A stretch of 14,013 bases of DNA from Pigoraptor vietnamica (Eukaryota > Opisthokonta > Filasterea). Position 1 is the first letter of the stretch. Each line of letters starts with the position of its first letter. Under the pieces are notes generated by a model that had not been told where the DNA came from, did no database searches, and saw only the letters and a program-made list of their open reading frames with translations. Positions 7,217 to 14,013 of the stretch are shown in pieces. The stretch covers positions 7,501 to 21,513 of the forward strand of contig CALSCQ010000460.1 of the NCBI GenBank assembly GCA_943704525.1, given 5' to 3'. Made by a program: the position numbers and the translations under genes.

Positions 7217-8942
7217 TCTGTGTGTGTGATGTGTCTAATCGCCGGTTGCGAATTGGAAATATTCACACGCGGTTGTGTTGCAGCCGCTTCTCCCGTCATC
7301 CGTGGCGATTCTGACGCCAGTGCGCGCCTCTCGAAAGGAGAGGGCGGGTGAGTTCGTCTTTTCTCTGTTGTCCTACGACGCTGGGTACACTACGCAGCCA
7401 TTTCACTCTATTGTCGTACGACACTGGGCACACTACGCGGCCATTTCACTTCTCGCCAGTTCCGTGCGAGTGTGTGTGTGTTTGTGACCGTGCATCACTT
7501 TTAGCACATGGCCCAAATGCCTCCTCTTCCGTCTTGTTCTTTCTGAATGAAATCGACACGCGCACATCATCCTCTCCGCTGTGTGGAGTCCACGTACAAT
7601 CCACGTACAATCGCCTGCCACATGAGCCAATACTCCCCCTCCCCCTTCCCTTTGCGCAGTGCTCGGTTCGGATGTTGTGCTTACGCCTGTGCGGCGGTCG
7701 ACCCGCTCGACGCCCTCGAAGTACCGCCCGTCCGTCGGCGGCATGGCCCCGGATGTTCCGCTGGAGACGCTTCTGGAGCAGGCCGACTACGCCTTCACAC
7801 CCAACAAGGTACTGTTTGTTTGCTATATGCTTCAACGAAGTGTTGTTTGATTTGCTGTGCTTGTCGTGCGAATATTTGCCTGCTGGTACCCTGTTATGAG
7901 TGTCTGCGCGCACTTGTCTTTCTCTCTTCTTTTTGTTTTGACGCTTCGATGTAACGGTGCGCTTTGCGATCCCATCGCACCAGGCACTTGCGCACACGGA
8001 CATTCCTACCCTCAAGCCGTCCGCACTCGCGGCATCGGCACACAAGGCCGCCCAGTCCACCATGTCTCCCGCGTCACCGTCCACACCTTCGGTGGGAAAG
8101 GGCAAGAAGACGCCCTCGCCCACCCACGCAGCCGCAAAGCCCGCGACGCCCGCACAGAAGCAAAAGAAACCCGCGCGCAGTGCGAGGAAAAACATCGCGC
8201 AGAAGGAAAACACGACGCCGTCGCCAATTCCCGCCGCCACTGCTGTGGACGCCGCCAGCGTGTCTGAGGATCCCTTTTCGAAGTACCTCTGCGCTGATGC
8301 GGAGGCGATGCCATCGCCCGACAGCCCGCCGTCGCCCGCTCCTGTCGCCGCGGAGTCCCCTGTGGCTGCGGGTGGGTCGTCGGTCGCGAGTGCTCTTCAT
8401 CTGTCCGTGTCTATCGTTATGCCGCCACTCTGACCTCATGCACACATTTATCTGAGTGTGAAGGGCGAAGAGTAGCTGGAACGGACGTGTACTGACCCGT
8501 TGTTTTCGGCGTTGCAGCGACGCCCTCGCGCGGCAAGCTGCAGTTCCGCGTCGTGCGCAAGGAGCCCTCCTCTGCCACTGCGAGCCCCGCACCTTCCACG
8601 CAGACGGGCGATCAGCCTTCATCTCGCCGCATGTTTGCCGTGTACACCCCCAACAAGCGCGTCAGGTGCGGGTTGAACTCTTTACGCATCGCAAACTCGC
8701 ACGCACACGCCACACGCCGTCGCATGTTTGTGCGCGTGTGGCAGAAAGGAATGCGTCGTCTTACTCGCTGCTTTCCGCACAGGGAACTCCTCGGCACGGA
8801 CGTTGCCGTTTCGCCCGTGCGCCGCTCTGGCCGCCTCTCGACCGCGCACAGCACCGGCGGTGCGACTGTGGTTGCGTCAGCCGACGAACTCCCGCAAGAC
8901 CTTGAGTATGGCTACGTCCCCAACGCCGCCCTTCTTCACTGA
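4328..8942 (+). CDS. HURP/DLGAP-like (GKAP-domain) spindle protein, 12 exons, 792 aa
   Basis: Exons: 4328-4457, 4687-4899, 5057-5692, 5923-6083, 6368-6460, 6724-6828, 6964-7095, 7284-7347, 7660-7808, 7984-8371, 8518-8665, 8783-8942. All introns are GT-AG, every junction keeps frame, and the total is 2379 nt. Start: ACAATGG at 4328. Residues 26-35 read RRTLDVDKEN, a D-box-like RxxL overlapping a KEN box; a second KEN is at 635-637. Residues 46-61 (DPRKEKLVAWREQKKK) resemble the basic N-terminal segment of HURP/DLGAP5. A disordered Ala/Pro/Ser/Lys region follows. The GKAP domain is at about 291-409: HHWRRVMEAEKARLEGLC, IGQAQLLVTKRFSQYGELC, ATDLEGFWDVIKYQVDNV, EGRNWEDLVPKKK. Residues 520-527 (TPVRRSTR) and 750-757 (SPVRRSGR), each followed by an aromatic-x-PN motif (557-560, 784-787), form a repeated C-terminal module; a weaker TPVRASRK copy is at 501-508. 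Many SP/TP sites suit mitotic kinases. HURP-family proteins bind and stabilise kinetochore microtubules; that role is inferred from the family. Synaptic-type DLGAP function is less likely given the N-terminal motifs. Confidence 0.9.
4490..4682 (+). repeat. Complementary TG and CA tracts inside intron 1 of the HURP-like gene
   Basis: Intron 1 (4458-4686) has a TG arm at 4490-4506, 32 nt after the splice donor, and a CA arm at 4632-4682 that runs into the CCAG acceptor. The two arms are complementary over at least 10 consecutive bases. In pre-mRNA they could pair and bring the two splice sites close together. The arms differ in length, so several registers are possible. Confidence 0.8.
5739..5776 (+). 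repeat. TCTGTG-type tract in intron 3 of the HURP-like gene
   Basis: Shortly after the donor at 5693 the intron (5693-5922) is built of TCTGTG/TGTG repeats. Short CA tracts also lie near the donor of intron 4 (about 6105-6121) and in intron 5 (about 6500-6562). None is coding, because the exon frame leaves at the donor and the tracts are flanked by good GT and AG sites. Confidence 0.75.
7157..7216 (+). repeat. Perfect (TGCG)15 microsatellite in intron 7
   Basis: Fifteen uninterrupted TGCG units (60 bp) sit in the middle of intron 7 (7096-7283) of the HURP-like gene. The unit resembles the local splice-donor sequence GTGCGT, so the tract contains many donor-like decoys. It alternates purine and pyrimidine throughout, the best Z-DNA candidate in the window. 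Perfect copies suggest recent expansion and likely length polymorphism. Confidence 0.95.
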
Positions 8943-9219
8943 TAGCGATGTGTCTAAGGGGTTCTCGTGAGCCCTGGCGTGTGTGCGCGTGCGTGCGTGC
9001 GCGCTCTCTGATTTTGCGTTTGCGTCATGAACAACCTTGTACCCGCACTCCTTTGTGAGAAGTGGCAACACGCGTGTGCCTTTTGTTCGGGTAATGCGAC
9101 GAGAGTGTACGATAGAGATCTCAATGGGCCGTCGTGGGGTTGAACGTTGAGAGCGAGTGGGAGAGGAAGAAACCTGGACTAACTCAAAAAAACAGCAATA
9201 GAGAGGCTGCATCGCATCA

Positions 9220-9784
9220 CATGCACACACAGTGACAGGTATATACCCTGGCGTGAGCGAGGAAGGGGATGGCAGAGATCGCACACACCTTCTATTCATG
9301 CACACACAGTGACAGGTATACCCTGGCGTGAGCGAGGAAGGGGATGGAAGAGATCGCACACACCTTCTATTCATGCGCACACAGTGGCACAGGTATACAC
9401 CTGGCGTGAGCGAGGAAGGGGACGGCAGAGACAGTACACACCTTCTATTCATGCACACACAGTGACAGGTATACCCTGGCGTGAGCGAGGAAGGGGACGG
9501 CAGAGACAGTACACACCTTCTATTCATGCACACACAGTGACAGGTATACCCTGGCGTGAGCGAGGAAGGGGACGGCAGAGATCGCACACACCTTCTATTC
9601 GCATGCACACACAGTGACACAGGTATACCCTGGCGTGACCGAGGAAGGGGATGGAAGAGATCGCACACACCTTCTATTCATGCACACACAGTGACAGGTA
9701 TACCCTGGCGTGAGCGAGGAAGGGGATGGCAGAGATCGCACACACCTTCAATTGCCTGCACACACAGTAACACAGGTATACCCT
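9220..9784. repeat. Minisatellite array, eight units of about 75-78 bp
   Basis: Units start at the CATGCACACACAG-type landmark at 9220, 9297, 9372, 9450, 9525, 9602, 9679 and 9756 (last one partial). Each reads through AGTGACAGGTATACCCTGG, CGTGAGCGAGGAAGGGGA and ends in CACACCTTCTATT. Units 3 and 4 share a variant (AGACAGTACACACC instead of AGATCGCACACACC). Small 2-3-nt indels occur at CACAGG and around GTATA. Adjacent identical copies without unique spacers rule out a CRISPR array. Frames open through it on both strands are periodic artefacts. Confidence 0.94.
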
Positions 9785-9947
9785 AGAAGTGGTCCTAATT
9801 CCCCTCTTTATAACACGCCGAAGGGCTTCACGCGCGTCTTTTCCTGACATAGGCACACTGACCATGCGCGCCTCTCCAACAAAAAATAAAAAACCCGCTG
9901 GTGCAACCACCACAGGTCTCGACCATCAGGGCCATCATCAGTAGCAA

Positions 9948-9959
9948 TGACGTCACGTG
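9948..9959. promoter_or_regulatory. Overlapping CRE (TGACGTCA) and E-box (CACGTG)
   Basis: A perfect 8-bp CRE palindrome at 9948-9955 overlaps a CACGTG at 9954-9959, about 190 bp before the start codon of the PH gene. CRE is bound by CREB/ATF-type bZIP factors and CACGTG by bHLH factors. The location fits a promoter element, but function is inferred only from the motifs. Confidence 0.35.
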
Positions 9960-10147
9960 CTATTTACCTATGGCCAGCTCAGAGCCAAACCGTCGCACAC
10001 ACACATACACACACGCCTGTTGTCGCTTTCTATTAGAGAGGAGCGCATTTCGCCGCGAGTTCCCTGCGTGCGTGTGGGGGTGTGTGCGGTCGGTGTGTGA
10101 GTGTGCGTGCATGTGAACGTGAAAGCCCGCCAGTTACTACCGGCACC

Positions 10148-12405
10148 ATGGAGGCCGTGTCGAAGGTATTCAAGCGCAGCGACAGCGCGTCTTCGCCAAA
10201 GGGACGCCGAAAGAACGACGCGCAACCGAAAGAGTCGCCGCAGTCGTCGCGACAGAACAGCAGCGAGGACTTGCTTGCACAGGCTGCCGAGAACAGGGTG
10301 GGCGATTGCGTCGATGTGTGGAATTATTGAGGGCATAATGCCAACGGGGGTGTGCAACGGCATCTCCCTCTGCTGTGTCACGAAGCGCGCTTGTTTCAGC
10401 ATAGTGTGCTTACGCACACGCTCACATACACGCACACATGCACACGCACGCACGTACACACACACACAACACACACACGCACATACACGCGCACTCGCAC
10501 ACGCACACGCGCGCGCACACCCACACCCACACAACACACACACGCACACGCACAACACGGCAGGAGTCGCTTGCCGGGTGGCTGCAGAAGCAAGGCGAGA
10601 AGGGACTCGTGAAGATGTGGAAAAACCGCTGGTTCACATACGACGAGCACTCTGGGCTCATACTTTATTTCAAGTCGCCTGAGGAGGGGCAGCCGCAAGG
10701 GTGCGTGTCGAGGCATGGGATGGCCGTGCGTGTGCTGCGCAGTGTTTGCGCGTGTGCGTGTGATGTGACTATGTGGCCGCACGAGTGAGGGTGGACGTTC
10801 TTCAGACGCGGCTGTGGTTTAGAGAGTATGTCACAGGCCTTGCAATTGACGTTGTTGTGCGCGGGCACTCATGCACGCACGTTGACACAATCGTAACCCA
10901 CGCCGCAGCCACTTTGCGCTGTCGAACGTGATCTCCCTCGCGCGCGACGTCAGCGAACAGAGCGACGCGCAGTTCTCCGTCGTCACGCCCGACCGCACCT
11001 ACCGCCTCCGCGCAGAGTCGCACGTCGCCATGATCCGGTGGCTCGATCGACTCGAAGAAAAGCGGAAGGAAATGCACGCAAAGGCCTCCGCAGACCCCAC
11101 TGCGATGGTGCTCGGCCTTTCACAGCCGGCACAGGGCGCCACACAGCAGCAGCCGCGTCCGGACGTGTCCGCGTCGTCCCCGCGCCCGTCCGAGACGACA
11201 GCGCAAACTCAGCCGCCGCAGTCGCAGCCGCAACCCATCGCAGACGATCCGAACGGCGTGCGACGGGGCGCGCCACCGCCGGCGACTGTCTTTGCTGTGG
11301 ACATCGGTTCGTTACCTGCGACGGCTTCGATGCGGAAGGCGAAGGGAGAAGAGTCGAGGGCGGGTGCGGGAGGGGCGACGGGGAATGCCGCCGCAGGGCC
11401 GTGCGACAAGTGCAAGGCGGTGGACGACGCGCTCGCACTGCTGAAGGCGGAGCTCGCGTCGATGGACGAGGAAATCGGCGTTAAGGATGAGGTGGGTCTG
11501 TGTGTGCGCGCCTGTGTGTGTGCGCGCCTGCGTGTGCGCGCGCGGGTAACTGTGCGGTCCTTGATGTTATAATGCGCGGCTCTCTCGGGAACGGTGACCT
11601 GGGGAAAAAAGAGGGGAGAGTGGAGGGGCGCTTTAGCTTGTCAAGCGCACTCCTCCTCCTTTGCTGATCGATTGCACACGCGCACGACAGGTCATTTCGC
11701 TGCTCCATGCGAAGCTGAATCGGCGGAGAGATGGCCCATCGCCCGCTCACGCGCTCACGCCGCTCACCGGCACTTCTAGCAGTCTGCAGGTAAGTTCGTC
11801 GACGTGCATCGTGACGGTCACATGCCTCCGCACCATCTCCCTGCATCATTCGGGTGTCTGACTGTCTGACAAATTTTCGTTGCTCTCGCTATAGGCGAGG
11901 ATACTTGCGCTGGAGGAGCGCGTGGCGTCGAAGGAGACGGAGCGCTCGCACCTCGAGACGCAGTTTGCGCTCGCAAACAAGCGGCTCGATGCCGCCATGG
12001 AGGAAATTGAGCTGCAGCGTGCACGCATCCAGGCTTACGAGACAAAGCAGGTGGGAGTGGCTAGGGTTAGGGTTAGGGCACGGTAGGGAACCCTAAGCCT
12101 GTGTCACGCTGTTATGTCCGTGCTTTGTAAATTTTAATTAACATTGATACAGGAGTGCGTGTGCGAACAATTCGCCGTTGTAACGTTGCCCATCGGTTCG
12201 ATTGTTTGTGCAGAAGAGAGACGCGGCTTCCGACCTCCGCGCGGAGATTGCGCTGCTCACAACGCAGCTGTCGGCGGCACATGAGGCATGCATGGCACAC
12301 CAGGCGCACTCGGCCCTGCTTGGTGCCGAGATATCGAAGGTGCGTGGATGATGTTATCGCCGCGCGCTGCCTCGTTTGTGTGTGTGTGCGTGTGTGTGTG
12401 TGTGC

Positions 12406-12454
<49 letters not shown>

Positions 12455-12581
12455 CCGGTGTGTTGTGTGTGTGTGTGCGTGTGGCGTGTTTGCTAGTCTT
12501 TGCCTTCACTCTCAATGTGCTCTCTCGTACGTCGCGCAGCTGCGGGGTGATCTGGAAAAGTCCGCCGTTTCAAGTTCTTAG
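10148..12581 (+). CDS. PH-domain and coiled-coil protein, TBC1D2/Armus-like N-terminus, 7 exons, 430 aa
   Basis: Exons: 10148-10297, 10564-10700, 10909-11491, 11691-11789, 11895-12050, 12214-12339, 12540-12581. All introns are GT-AG, every junction keeps frame, and the total is 1293 nt. Start: CACCATGG, a strong initiation context. Residues 1-50 are a Ser/Lys/Gln-rich leader. The PH domain spans about 51-147: LAGWLQKQG, then KMWKNRWFTYDEHSG, LILYFKS, GHFALSNVISL, FSVVTPDRTYRLRAES, and the C-terminal helix with the expected Trp at 140. The basic pattern K-x-n-K70-x-R72 in the first strands is of the phosphoinositide-binding kind. Then comes a Pro/Gln/Ser-rich linker (about 155-215) and, from about 265 onward, heptad-like coiled coil (CDKCKAVDDALALLKAEL, VISLLHAKL, LEERVASKETERSHLETQ), encoded by phase-0 exons. 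The PH sequence is closest in my memory to TBC1D2, a Rab7 GAP, but no TBC domain is present before the stop. A membrane-recruited scaffold is the likely role; partners are unknown. Confidence 0.88.
10412..10556 (+). repeat. CA-rich microsatellite in intron 1 of the PH gene
   Basis: A long imperfect CA tract with CACG interruptions fills the 3' half of intron 1 (10298-10563) and ends a few bases before the GCAG acceptor. It occupies the place where a polypyrimidine tract would normally be found, so C is the only pyrimidine close to the acceptor. Intron 3 of the same gene has an alternating TG/GC stretch right after its donor (about 11499-11543). Confidence 0.9.
12061..12096 (+). repeat. Interstitial telomere-like TTAGGG tract in intron 5
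   Basis: CTAGGGTTAGGGTTAGGG at 12061-12078 is followed by GGTAGGG (ending 12088) and an inverted CCCTAA at 12091-12096. It lies 11 nt after the splice donor of intron 5 (12051-12213) of the PH gene. The four GGG runs have loops of 3, 3 and 7 nt, a canonical G-quadruplex pattern on the sense strand. The window is not a chromosome end, because coding exons lie on both sides. Confidence 0.85.
12377..12482 (+). repeat. (TG)n microsatellite in intron 6 of the PH gene
   Basis: Imperfect TG tract with TGCG, TATA and CCGG interruptions. It starts about 37 nt after the GTGCGT donor at 12340 and fills most of the first two thirds of intron 6 (12340-12539). It is non-coding. Confidence 0.93.
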
Positions 12582-12672
12582 TGCACGGAATGAAAAAAGA
12601 CTGTAATGAAATGCGATTGAGGTCAAATGTTTCCTCGGCTGCGATGCGGCTCCGATTTTCTCACTCGGCACT

Positions 12673-12693
12673 AAAAAAAAAAAAAAAAAAAAA
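12673..12693. repeat. A21 homopolymer (T21 on the minus strand)
   Basis: Twenty-one uninterrupted A residues, the longest homopolymer in the window. On the plus strand it could be the fossil tail of a retrotransposed sequence; on the minus strand it would be a strong RNA polymerase III stop. I see no clear target-site duplication next to it. Confidence 0.95.
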
Positions 12694-12713
12694 GGATTTG
12701 CACAATAAGCAAG

Positions 12714-12789
12714 AGCCCCCGGTAACCTCAGACCGGCTATGCCATCCTTCCTAGCCTTGGCTAGTACGTTTGTTACGCATAACAAAACG
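12714..12789 (-). other. Cluster of three hairpins beside the T21 run (candidate structured RNA)
   Basis: Hairpin 1: CCGGT/ACCGG at 12719-12723 and 12732-12736 with an 8-nt loop, extendable by AG/CT across a 3-nt bulge. Hairpin 2: CTAGC/GCTAG at 12751-12755 and 12760-12764 closing a CTTG tetraloop. Hairpin 3: CGTTTGTTA/TAACAAAACG at 12767-12775 and 12780-12789 with a CGCA loop and one bulged A. A weaker TTGCA/TGCAA pair lies at 12792-12823. Read on the minus strand the hairpins precede a T21 run, as in a Pol III transcript. It matches no snRNA, tRNA or SRP RNA that I recognise. It may instead be part of a 3'UTR of either convergent gene. Confidence 0.35.
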
Positions 12790-12984
12790 CCTTGCACGAC
12801 AACTCTTCCACGCCAGCATGCAAATTCCAATCACGTTTTGACATATCTACCCTGAACTTACGATTGAGGTCGTTTGGCACTCCTAACTCGACGAACCCAG
12901 CACTACAGACTGAGTGCAGTTATTAGATATTTAAGTGATATAATAATTATTGTCTGTCAACGTGCCCGCACGTCCTCACAGCCG

Positions 12985-13784
12985 TCACTCAAGAAGCGCG
13001 CCTCCGCTCTCGCCATCCCCGCTCTCATCGCCCCCGGCCGCGCCCTCCTCGTCCTCCGCACCGCCCTCAGTCCCTTCCTCTAGCGGCGCTGCGTCAAGTT
13101 GCCCGCGCATCGATAGGCGTGTGCTGCGACGCGATATCGAGGGCTTTCCGGCCGCACCGTCGGCCAGCGAAGCTACTGACCGGTTCGTCTCCGCAGAAAT
13201 TTCGGGGAATTTGACAAGATACGTCACGAGCTCCTCGTCACGCCCGGCCACGTGCACGCGGAGGGGCGACTCGCGCACTTCCACGACGCCGCTGTGTGAA
13301 GCCGGGTGGCCATCATTAATAGAAATACTGTGACACGCGCACCCGAATGGCATTCAAAGCGGACACCGGCTGCAAGACGTGCGCACGGCACGATAGCAAA
13401 CATAGTCACTGCAAACCGTATTGAAACAATATACGCACTGGACACTGCACGCGTGCACATAACAAGACATTGACAGCGACGCCAGTGTAGCAAGCACACT
13501 ACACACACCGGCCTGCACACTGGCAAAAATACCGACACTCGCAGTAGCCACACAGATGCACGCGTGCAGACAACAAGACAGCAACGCACAGGCGGCACAA
13601 CGCAACTGAGCATAATTGTGAACGGAAGTAGTAGTCGCACTCACCGATGCCTTCGCGCAATGTCGGCCATGTCCACCTGCTCGACCGTTGCCTTGGAGAC
13701 GTGGAGCGCCATGGGAACGCCCCCTTGCTCGAGCGCGCCCGCCACGTGCATCGCGTCGCCGTAAATGTCGTATTTGAAGCGGAT
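12985..13784 (-). CDS. C-terminal part of a class III adenylate/guanylate cyclase-like protein (5' end outside the window)
   Basis: Two exons are visible on the minus strand: 13784-13645 (phase 0 to 2) and 13327-12985, joined by a 317-nt GT-AG intron (donor GTGAGT, acceptor TCACAG), stop at 12985. The first exon opens with IRFKYDIYGDAMHVAGALEQ and continues GGVPMALHVSKATVEQVD, matching the second half of the class III cyclase fold (family pattern YDIWG-x-x-VNxAxRM, then a GG-like turn and IHVSxxT). The second exon gives HSGVVEVRESPLRVHVAGRD and ELVTYLVKF, the expected terminal strands (family RGxxxVKGxGxxxTYxL). The adenine-contacting Asp is kept, but the family's Asn and Arg transition-state residues are His and Ala. 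After the domain come SISRRSTRLSMRG, a basophilic-kinase-type site, and an acidic Glu/Gly/Asp tail. The family makes cAMP or cGMP; this chain may be inactive by itself or pair with another domain. Upstream exons would tell whether it is membrane-bound. Confidence 0.8.
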
Positions 13785-13897
13785 CTGCGGCAGATGAGAG
13801 TGAGGGGGAGAGAGGCGAGATTGAGTAAACGAGAAAAGGTGGGTGGGTGGAAGCAGCTGTTTGTCAGTGCGGCGATACGACAACAGAAGGTGCATGT

Positions 13898-14013
<116 letters not shown>

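Larger units (their letters stand above)
8943..10147. other. Intergenic region between the HURP-like and PH genes
   Basis: No gene is supported here. It begins with the 3' flank of the HURP-like gene, including a TGCG-rich stretch near 8980-9003, then the eight-copy array at 9220-9784. After the array come an AATAAA hexamer at 9885-9890, a CRE/E-box overlap at 9948-9959, a CA-rich patch near 9995-10015 and a GTGTGCG-rich leader that runs up to the ATG at 10148. Confidence 0.6.
12582..12984. other. Convergent intergenic region between the PH and cyclase-like genes
   Basis: These 403 bases separate two genes whose 3' ends face each other and must hold both 3'UTRs and polyadenylation sites. No canonical AATAAA is present on either strand that I can see. 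The region holds an A21 run (12673-12693), a cluster of hairpins (12714-12789) and an AT-rich stretch (about 12916-12950). No open frame with protein-like composition is supported. Confidence 0.6.

Noticed and set aside
7446-8240. Minus-strand frame of 264 codons opposite exons 9 and 10
   Set aside because: Antisense shadow; crosses intron sequence and shows no family features.
8877-9668. Long minus-strand frame (263 codons) and plus-strand RERGRGRQR frames over array 2
   Set aside because: They are periodic translations of the 77-bp repeat; the plus- and minus-strand frames are open simultaneously and have no unique domain.
9220-9784. Possible CRISPR-like array
   Set aside because: Units are contiguous near-identical copies with no variable spacers, and the genome is eukaryotic.
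12061-12096. True chromosome end or telomere
   Set aside because: Only three tandem units, inside an intron with coding exons of the same gene on both sides.
12870-12900. tRNA gene on the minus strand suggested by a GGGTTCGTCGAG stretch resembling a B box
   Set aside because: No acceptor stem, no upstream A box in the right order, and no cloverleaf can be drawn around it.
13354-13644. Direct continuation of the cyclase exon into a cysteine-rich minus-strand frame
   Set aside because: A GTGAGT donor at 13644 and a TCACAG acceptor before 13327 join the cyclase frame in phase and restore the terminal strands; the intervening frame is intron and an acceptor at the nearer TTGCAG would give an early stop.

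Overview
This is nuclear DNA of a GC-rich, intron-rich eukaryote, most likely unicellular. Long open frames are joined by GT-AG introns of about 120-320 nt. Non-coding DNA is full of TG/CA and TGCG microsatellites and two minisatellite arrays. An interstitial TTAGGG tract hints that TTAGGG is the telomere repeat. One gene carries a GKAP/DLGAP domain of the HURP spindle-protein type, which I know mainly from animals and their unicellular relatives. A holozoan or nearby lineage is therefore my best guess, but the species cannot be fixed from the sequence.

Layout, left to right. 34-116 is a (TG)n tract. 122-1130 on the minus strand is a degenerate, unrecognised coding region that needs frame changes to be read through. 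1180-2101 is a tandem array of about 140-bp units. 2397-3326 (+) is an intronless WKF-domain protein (C7orf50 family, linked to 60S ribosome biogenesis), with three CACGTG boxes 80-105 bp upstream. 3327-4327 is intergenic and holds a three-copy repeat with CACGTG boxes exactly 33 bp apart. 4328-8942 (+) is a 12-exon gene for a 792-aa HURP/DLGAP-like mitotic spindle protein. 8943-10147 is intergenic and holds an eight-copy, about 77-bp array. 10148-12581 (+) is a 7-exon gene for a 430-aa PH-domain and coiled-coil protein resembling the N-terminal part of TBC1D2/Armus. 12582-12984 separates two convergent genes and holds an A21 run next to a cluster of hairpins. 12985-13784 (-) holds the last two exons of a class III nucleotidyl cyclase-like gene that continues past the right edge. 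13899-14013 is a (CA)n tract.

The exon models of the HURP-like gene (2379 coding nt) and the PH gene (1293 coding nt) were built by hand. In both, every junction keeps the frame and the total divides by three, which strongly supports them. There is no operon logic here: these are independent eukaryotic genes for ribosome biogenesis, spindle assembly, membrane/phosphoinositide signalling and cyclic-nucleotide signalling. The points most worth a second look are the double PVRRS/YxPN module in the HURP-like protein, the loss of two transition-state residues in the cyclase-like domain, the unusual GTGCG-rich 5' splice sites, the TTAGGG/G-quadruplex tract just after a splice donor, the hairpin cluster beside the A21/T21 run, and the CACGTG clusters. 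I found no CRISPR array, intact transposon or tRNA/rRNA gene.
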